This document shows positions 56,950 to 64,000 of a stretch of DNA of 64,000 nt, piece by piece. Position 1 is the stretch's first letter, and each line of letters starts with the position of its first letter. Source of the DNA: Dromiciops gliroides. Lineage: Eukaryota; Chordata; Mammalia; Microbiotheria; Microbiotheriidae. The notes below the pieces were generated by a model that saw only the letters and a program-made list of their open reading frames with translations, was not told the origin of the DNA and made no database searches. The position numbers were made by a program, and so were the translations under genes. Location: assembly GCF_019393635.1 (NCBI RefSeq), contig NC_057861.1, positions 58,009,532 through 58,073,531 on the forward strand, read 5' to 3'.

Positions 56950-57117
56950 TTAAATTAAATTAAATTAATTAATTATTTTTCTTTGCGGGGCAATGAGGGT
57001 TAAGTGACTTGCCCAGGGTCACACACCTAGTAAGTGTCAAGTATCTGAGGCCGGATTTGAACTCAGGTCCTCCTGAATCCAGGGCCAGTGCTTTATCCAC
57101 TGCACCACCTAGCTTCC
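56950..57117 (-). mobile_element. WSINE1-type SINE with a TTAAA tail
   Basis: The tail is (TTAAA)n and TTAATTAA-rich. ACAAACCTGCCTTCTT-like sequence flanks both sides. Confidence 0.86.
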
Positions 57118-57989
57118 CGCACAAACCTGCCTTCTTAAATTCTTAATGTACTTAGTACCACACTTTGTTCTCTATGTATATTAGTTTTCTCTCCAGCTCC
57201 GAAAGGGCAGGAACTATGCATGCACTTTACTTCGCAAATCCTCTGCCTCCTCATTGGAAGTTTGTGTGGCAGGGTGACACTCAGCATTAATTCCGGGAGG
57301 TTACCTGTTTTCTTTTAAGCCCTTAGGTTTGCATCTCTAAATTGAACCCATAAATACTCTTTAAGGCATCACCAAGTGCTTGCCCCCAGTACATAGAACA
57401 ATCAAATGTCAATTAAAATAAAGCATAGAAATATAAGGGTTGGGTCTCTTCTTCCAGGCATATCTTTCACCTGTCTTTCAAGGTATCCAATATTGTGGTG
57501 TAGCGTAAGAGGAATTAAGGTGACAAGCAAGACTATAGTCTTATATATTTAAGTGACTTCTGGTTTCTAAACTTCTGCAGTTGAAGTTAGTTAGACCTTC
57601 ATATATTTTGTTGGTTTTTAAAAAGTATGGTCCCAAATTTAAATTCCACAATTAAATTGTAGTTCTAAAATCTGTGGGATGATTTTCAATGTATTTGTTC
57701 ACTAAAGGGATATTTGATAATTTTTGTTATTTTGAAATATGTCAAGGGCTCTGTCAACCTTGTATAATTTTCTTAAATGTTATTCTCAAAGCTCTTTTAA
57801 ATTTTATCACAACAGGAAAAATTGATAAAAGGTTAATGATTCTTATGGTTGTTGTCTTTAGTTCAAATTTATGGTGCAGAAGAGTGGGTTTTTGTTTTTT
57901 TTTTGGTGTGTGTGTGCTTTATGAATATTCTATTCCAGTCTGCTGATTTGATACATTCTTGTTCAGGGAAAGGGTGGGTGGGTTTTTAG

Positions 57990-57990
<1 letters not shown>

Positions 57991-58026
<36 letters not shown>
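57991..58026. repeat. (GT)n microsatellite
   Basis: About 17 GT units in HAUS8 intron 4, preceded by G-rich sequence. Confidence 0.9.
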
Positions 58027-58029
<3 letters not shown>

Positions 58030-58124
58030 CTCTCAAGAGCAGGATTGATGCTTTTTCACTTCTTTTGCAATCTTTCAAAGTACTTAAAGGCACAGTGTTG
58101 GATATACTGGTGCTCAGTAATGAA

Positions 58125-58290
58125 CAGTGTCAGGGAGGCAAGTGATGTAGTGGAAAGAGCTGGGTGACCTTTGTAACCCAGGGCACATCACTTCTCTAGA
58201 CTTGATCTTCTCCTATGAAGATGAGTGAGATTGGATTAGATGATTTCCAAGGTCCCTTCCAACTTTTAAGCCCTATGAATTTATGAGGTA
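58125..58290 (+). repeat. MIR-class SINE
   Basis: AGTGATGTAGTGGAAAGAGC and TTAGATGATTTCCAAGGTCC. Confidence 0.62.
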
Positions 58291-58343
58291 CCAGACTACA
58301 ACCCATATCAGGCAGAGGAAGTGAAATGAGAAGTTTTATTTTT

Positions 58344-58490
58344 AGATTTTTTTTAGTGAGACAATTGGGGTTAAGTGACTTGCCCAGGGTCACACAGCTA
58401 GTAAGTGTTAAGTGTCTGAGGCTGGATTTGAACTCAGGTCCTCCTGAATCCAAGGCCAGTGCTTTATCCGTTGCTCCACCTAGCTGCCCC
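58344..58490 (-). mobile_element. WSINE1-type SINE
   Basis: Full-length; GAAATGAGAAGTTTTA is duplicated exactly on both sides. Confidence 0.9.
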
Positions 58491-58499
58491 GAAATGAGA

Positions 58500-58680
58500 A
58501 GTTTTAGACAGCTCAGTGTAGTGGAAAGAGTGCAAGCCTTGGAGGCAGGAAGACCTGGGTTCAACAGTTGCCTTGTATGATAGCTGTGTGACCCTGGGCA
58601 AGTTACTTCTCTTTGTAACTCGGTTTCCTCATCTGTAAAAGGGTCCCTTTGAGCTCTAAATCCATGTCCTTATGAGAAAA
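58500..58680 (+). repeat. MIR-class SINE
   Basis: GGAGGCAGGAAGACCTGGGT, GTGTGACCCTGGGCAAGTTA and GTTTCCTCATCTGTAAAAGG. Confidence 0.7.
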
Positions 58681-59344
58681 GGTTCAGAAATGAGAATATT
58701 TTTGCAGATGTGTAGTTAAGACAGAAAGAAAGCTCTTAAGGAGCTTACTGCCTAAGAATTACTCATCTGACCTAGTAGTACACATTCAGGCATTTTCCAC
58801 ATGTCTTTAATGTGTGGCTTTCCAAAATGAAAACAGTATTGAGTAAAAATTAGTATGGTTAAGATGACAGTAGGGAAAAGGGAAGTGAAAATGAGATTGA
58901 TAAGGGGCAACTCCCAGAGCATATTTTGACTAAATGGGAAGTCAGGAACTATATAGAGTAAAGGATAAAAATAGAATAAGGGGTGAAAAAATTGTTTGCA
59001 TGTGAAACTGAAAAGGTATATTAGAAATTCCTAAATCTTAGAAAACTTCCCTCAAACTAAATAATGTAAACTGAGTCAATCGGCCTTTCATCTTTTTAGT
59101 TGGAATTTTTCAGAAACATTTCTGTTCTACTTGAAAATCTCAAAGACCATTACTGGGAGTTTTATGAGGCCAAATAGGTATTTACCAAGTCCCAAGAATG
59201 TAGGAAAAACCGAGGTTTGGTTTTTGTGGGGAGTTTAGCATGTTTACTTTGAATAAAGTTACATTAGACTTCCTTACCTAAGGTAGGTTTCTCCTCATTG
59301 ACATTGTCTGAGTTAACTCTCAGGTGCTTCTGCTTGACTGTTAG

Positions 59345-59437
59345 ATAATAATCCAGTTGAAAAGGGTGATTTGCAATCAACTCTGTTAGAAGGCCACAGA
59401 ACTGCACCTCCTGATCTGGATCTTTCTGCTATTAATG
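59345..59437 (+). CDS. HAUS8: HAUS8 exon 5
   Basis: Ninety-three bases between CTGTTAG and GTAAAT. It encodes DNNPVEKGDLQSTLLEGHRT followed by APPDLDLSAIN, almost identical to the conserved GDLQSTLLEGH.TAPPDLDLSAIN block of human HAUS8. The one-base phase is carried on into exon 6. Confidence 0.97.
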
Positions 59438-59533
59438 GTAAATAATTCACATCAGATCTACTTTTTGGCTTTAGTTTGGAATAAAATACATTTTGTAAAA
59501 TGATCTTAAAATACTATTCTTTGTTTTATTTAG

Positions 59534-59619
59534 ATAAAAGTATCAAGAGAAGGACTCCCCAGCTAGCCAGTAAAGCTCATACAGGACAGATTTCCAAAAC
59601 ACCAAAAAAACACAACACT
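59534..59619 (+). CDS. HAUS8: HAUS8 exon 6
   Basis: Eighty-six bases after a short 96-bp intron, between TTATTTAG and GTAAGT. It encodes DKSIKRRTPQLASKAHTGQI followed by SKTPKKHNT, matching human DKSIVRKTPQLAK. It completes 423 coding bases (141 residues) in phase 0. The coiled-coil half that packs into the augmin tetramer (with HAUS6, HAUS2 and HAUS7) would be encoded by exons to the right; none was found up to 64000. Confidence 0.96.
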
Positions 59620-59654
59620 GTAAGTGTTTTGAAGAAAAACAGGCCTCTAAGGGA

Positions 59655-59785
59655 GGGGGTCTTAACCTTGCGTCCATGAATGTTGATGGGGAATAAATGA
59701 AATCTTTATTTTCTAACTGAACTTTAGCATTTTCTTCAGTTATTTAAAAAACATTTTGAGAAAGGTCTGTAGATTTCATCAGATT
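59655..59785. mobile_element. hAT-like MITE fragment
   Basis: GGGGGTCTTAACCTTGCGTCC and CATTTTGAGAAAGGTCTGTAG, just after HAUS8 exon 6. Confidence 0.5.
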
Positions 59786-60487
59786 GCTAAAATTGTTATC
59801 TATCTGGAGAGAGAGTATCTTTGTCACTAATTCAACTAACATTTGAGTATCAGTGTGTGCTTAGGACTGTGCTGGGCTCTGAATAACATGAGAAAAGAAT
59901 CCATGTTCTCAAAGAATTAGGAAGATGTACATATGAACAGAGTTCAAGATGCAGTGTTATCCCAGTGAGCTGTGCAGCTAAAAAACAGGAAGCACTCTGA
60001 ACTCAAGGTAACCCACGGGGCAACTGAAAGCCTAATAGCTGGTGCAGTTTGGCCCTAACACAGAGGGAACCAGAACTTGTGCTTTGGAGCAAAGCCATTA
60101 GACCAGAAAGAGAGTAGGAAGGGGCCCTGAGGTGCTTTTTTCCCTTAGACATTCAGAGAACCAGGTGAAGACCTTCAGCCAATTAAGTGAACCCTCTAAT
60201 GCACTGGGAATCCTTTCGTAGAGCACTGTGCTAAGGGCTGAAGATACAGATAGGATTGAGGACTTCCCTTCTCATAAGGAGGTCACATCCCGGGGGGGGG
60301 GGCACACAGCATGTAAAGCAGCTCATGACAGAGAGATCTACCAAATAGTACCTGTCACTGGGTTCTAGTAGGGAAAGGGCCCAGTAAGTGCTGAGACCTC
60401 TAAGGAGGGCTCACAAGCTGGTCCGAACCAGTGAAGCAGGGGGCTTTTTTCAGTCAAGTTTCAATATGACTGAGTGTTAGATGAATA

Positions 60488-60745
60488 TTGTTGTTCATCC
60501 TTCTCAAAGAGGACCAGTGACATCAGGAGGGGAATGTCTTGACTAGCAAGTGAATTGACTTCAAGTGAGGCAGAGCTGTGCAAAGTCATCAGCCTCACTC
60601 TCTCCTCGAGTGACAAGACATAGGTCAGGATGACTGGAGATGGCCCCGGATGCAGTGGGAGACCTTGGCCTTTTTAAGCTGAGGTCTCAGCCCAGGTTTC
60701 AGTTTGTCTGAGGCAACACACATTTAGTGATTAAAGGATAGGTAA
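60488..60745 (+). repeat. Marsupial SINE with a TTGTTGTTCATCCTTCTC head
   Basis: AAAGAGGACCAGTGACATCA, AGTGAATTGACTTCAAGTGA and GGATGACTGGAGATGGCCCC, a recurrent marsupial interspersed repeat. I do not name the family. Confidence 0.55.
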
Positions 60746-60999
60746 GAATGGAGGCAAAAGATGACCTAGTTTGCCTTCACAAAAGAATCATTCTTGAAGG
60801 GATAGACTCTCAGCATTTCTGGCCAGAAGTGAAATAATTGCTCTTTGCCCCCACTCTCCTTAGATGAATGAAGTAGAATGTAAATGGTGCGAGATTAGAG
60901 AGGGAAGACACCTAATGGGGAGGGAGAAGCAGAATCCAAGAAGCATAGGCAGGATTTTTACAGGGTTCAAGGATAGGTTTTTCATTTCCACCTTTAAGT

Positions 61000-61200
61000 A
61001 ATAATAAGATCTGTTATTTTATATAGTACCTAAGGCTTACAAAGCACTTTGCATGTATGTTGTTGTTTGGTCCTCCTGGTAACCCTGAAAGGCGGCAGCT
61101 TCAGTGGCATCTGTTTTGTACTCAAAGAAACTGAGGCTGAGAGGTCACAGCTCATAAGTGCCAAAGTTGGGGCTCAAGCCCCAATCCTCTCTTGTTCTTC
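61000..61200 (+). repeat. MIR/Ther1-class CORE-SINE fragment
   Basis: ATAGTACCTAAGGCTTACAAAGC, a diverged AAACTGAGGCTGAGAGG core and AGCTCATAAGTGCC. Confidence 0.6.
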
Positions 61201-61277
61201 CCATTGAAAACTGCTGCCTGGTCAAGTGGATGGAACACTAGAATGATAGAAGAACTAGGAATTTAAAAATGGTATAG

Positions 61278-61674
<397 letters not shown>

Positions 61675-61991
61675 ATAGTTCCATTTAGAATGAATACTGC
61701 CCCACTTATTTCCAAACGTTCAAATATTTGTGTAAGAAGAATTCAGATTAATCAAGCTTAAGCAGAAAAAGATAAGAAGTTAATAAATTATCCTGTAAGA
61801 GTTCATCTTCCTATGGGGAAGACTCCTAAGAACCTTGTGCCTAGACCTGTGTAATATACAAATTTATCAAATTCTTTTGTCTTTATACTTCTTTAAGGAT
61901 CCATGATTTTGTCCAGGAGGTTACTCTACAAATGCAGGCTACAAACCCCTTCATACCGTAGTTGGTTTTGTGAGTTACTGTGTCCAAAAAA

Positions 61992-62204
61992 TGTCATAAT
62001 CTAGTGACCAACCTTTTGGAAAAGGTTCTTTGGGAGCCTAACTAGGTTAATCTTCTGACAGTAGAAGCACGGTCCTTCTCCAGGCGTGTACTTGAACTTT
62101 CCTCGCTTTGCTGGACCTGGCAGAGTTGGCCTTTTCACTAATATGTCCTTGGATATGTCAGCATCATTTCCACTTTTGTCAAAAGGGAAGATAACTCGCT
62201 GTAC
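61992..62204 (-). other. Unassigned open island, coding-like, in HAUS8 intron 6
   Basis: After a CAGATTTTTTAG (acceptor-like) the minus strand stays open for 70 codons before a stop. It includes FPFDKSGNDADISKDILVKR and then PTLPGPAKRGKFKYTPGEG followed by PCFYCQK. It has no ATG at its start and no donor was chosen. The composition looks protein-like, with a CxxC pair. I do not recognise the family; it could be an old retrocopy, a domesticated-element relic or chance. Confidence 0.3.
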
Positions 62205-62209
62205 CTAAA

Positions 62210-64000
62210 AAATCTGGGAGCCAAAGCCTAGCCCAGCCGTTTTATTTTGGTCAGAAGTAAAAATAACAGCAGCGTGAGCTTTATGATCCAATGCTTTAAT
62301 TACGAAATCCAGGGAAACTTGAGTAGTTAGTGTTTGCCTAATTTTTTTTTCTTTCTCCTCTCATTTTCTGAATGTCAGAAACAAGAGTTTACAGACAAGC
62401 CATGAGAAGACAAAAATAGCTGGCTCCAATTTTGCCAAATTAATGCTAGAAGAAAACATTCACTTTTCCTGAACCAGTTCATCTCTCATGTGACAAATGT
62501 TATATTAGAGATTGCATAGGAATTATATTAGGGAAATGTGTAACACATTTAAGAAGTGAAATCTATAGATACTTCATGCCTATGATTTAAATATTTATAA
62601 GCATCAACTCCCACTGTCAAGCAGCAGTAGCTTTCCTGAAGCAAATATAATATTTAAGGAATTGCTGAATTTTTTAAGAAATAATTTTCAAATTATTTGG
62701 TTGAGGTTGAGTACCAGTTTCCCAGACAGATACAATTATATTTGGTGCCCTGGAGTGATGCATTTAGCCCATGTTTTCCGCATTCATACTTGACTCCCCA
62801 AAGCTGTAAGTTTAACCTTCAAGCCCTGCAAGACATTAGGAAACTTGTGTCCCCTAGTCTGCATTGCTGACTCCAAACTACCACTCAGAGACTTAGACAT
62901 TTTATTTAAAGCCAACATTGATGTCATTTTTTTTCTTTAATTTTTTTTTTTTAATTTTGAGACGTTGTTATTAGGCAGAGATTTTTTTTAGATAACTAGC
63001 AGAAAAGGAGAACAACCTAGTTCTTATTTTCTGTTTCATTGAATTTCGGTCACATGGGATTTGTCTAGCCAAGCCACAATGACATCTCAGTCTCTGGGGC
63101 CTCTTGATTTATTGAGTCTGTTGGTGCTTTTCCTTAATCTGCGGGGTGGTAGCTATCATTCTTCCTCATTGAATCAGGTTTCCAGGAGTCACACAGTGTA
63201 TTTCTTGAGAATACATTCAACATATATCACCGTCATGCACAGAATTGCTGTTATAGGGCAGCTCAGGGATTTTCATAATCCTTCAAAATGTGTTAACCAA
63301 TTCAAGTGGGCCACAGTGGAATCTCTTGGATCCTTCAGAGTTAATAGAGTGCTTTTGACGTAGAACCATTGTTCTGATGATGAATTCTCTCTACTTAGTC
63401 TTTTCCAACAAGTATTTTTTGGAGTATCCCAGGGTTACCTAGCATATGCTTCTACAAAGGCAGCATGGTGGAGTAGAAAGAATTCTGGATTTAGTCTAAA
63501 ACCCCAGTTCTTAGTTTCTAGTATCTTCATGTGTCCTAACCTTCTGCTTGAAGCTTGTAGCATTGCTTCCCTCACTTCTGCATTGTTTCCCTGGCCCACC
63601 TTTCATCAGAGAAGTCTTATTCGCCACCTATTGACAGAGAGCAATTCAAGGTGATATATTGATTTATCCATTCCTTTCCTCCTCACTGCCTGGAAGGAGA
63701 CTCTTGTTCCCTGCACAGTGGTGGAACAAAAGGTCCAGGCTATACCAGTCTGGTGCTACACTTATTCTTACCCCTGCTTTGTGGGTGCTTAGTTCTTATT
63801 TTCCAAAATACCATTTTCTAGAATTTTTCTTAGTCACCAGCATTTCTTTAGCATTCAAACAGCCTGCTTGAGCTGTCATGTATAAAACAGACAGCTTTGT
63901 GATCTCATTGATCTGAAAGTTCCCTCCAGCAATATAGACTGCAATGCCTCTATACCTGCCTATTCTGTATACCTGTTGTTCATGCCCTTCCATAAATTCT
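62210..64000. other. Intronic stretch with no recognised element
   Basis: AT-rich plus-strand sequence to the window edge. No HAUS8 exon 7 and no named repeat identified. Confidence 0.4.

Overview
The window is marsupial nuclear DNA. It is dense with tRNA-derived SINEs of the Australasian-marsupial WSINE1 type (28 counted), marsupial L1 and half-L1 (HAL1) elements, and old L2, CR1/L3 and MIR-class repeats. Two vertebrate genes lie in it, head to head. The species cannot be fixed from the sequence; an Australian marsupial is the best fit.

Gene layout. MYO9B (unconventional myosin IXb, a motor fused to a RhoGAP) is on the minus strand. Its first coding exon is 16308-17144, with 57 nt of 5'UTR to 17201. 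Its non-coding exon 1 lies in a CpG island and ends at a GTGAGT donor next to 45825. Intron 1 is about 28.6 kb, and the window start to 16307 is part of intron 2. HAUS8 (subunit 8 of the augmin complex, microtubule nucleation in the spindle) is on the plus strand. Its exons 1-6 are 46441-46469, 47327-47394, 55237-55292, 56315-56405, 59345-59437 and 59534-59619. They join in a continuous frame and encode the first 141 residues; the rest lies beyond the window. The region between about 45.8 and 46.44 kb is a GC-rich bidirectional promoter. The same divergent pair is found in human 19p13.11.

Repeat layout. 1-16 kb (MYO9B intron 2): L2, CR1/L3, many SINEs and a Z-DNA-prone palindromic dinucleotide tract. 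17-45 kb (intron 1): L2, a 3'-truncated half-L1 (23.6-24.8 kb), a 7SL RNA pseudogene (25.76-26.02 kb), a Tigger-like relic, a nearly full-length half-L1 (27.0-30.0 kb), L2 antisense blocks and a pyrimidine-rich minisatellite next to the promoter. 47-55 kb (HAUS8 intron 2): one L2 element split by a full-length 3.0-kb half-L1, a second truncated copy, a SINE and other insertions. 61.3-61.5 kb: a large AAAG/CTTT microsatellite grown from a SINE tail.

Most notable observations: a HAL1-like family whose three copies share an antisense SINE at the same internal position; a 275-bp near-identical local duplication whose second copy abuts a half-L1 5' end; a 7SL copy that keeps the S domain and lacks its 3' end; and an unexplained antisense open reading island with coding-like character at about 62.0-62.2 kb.
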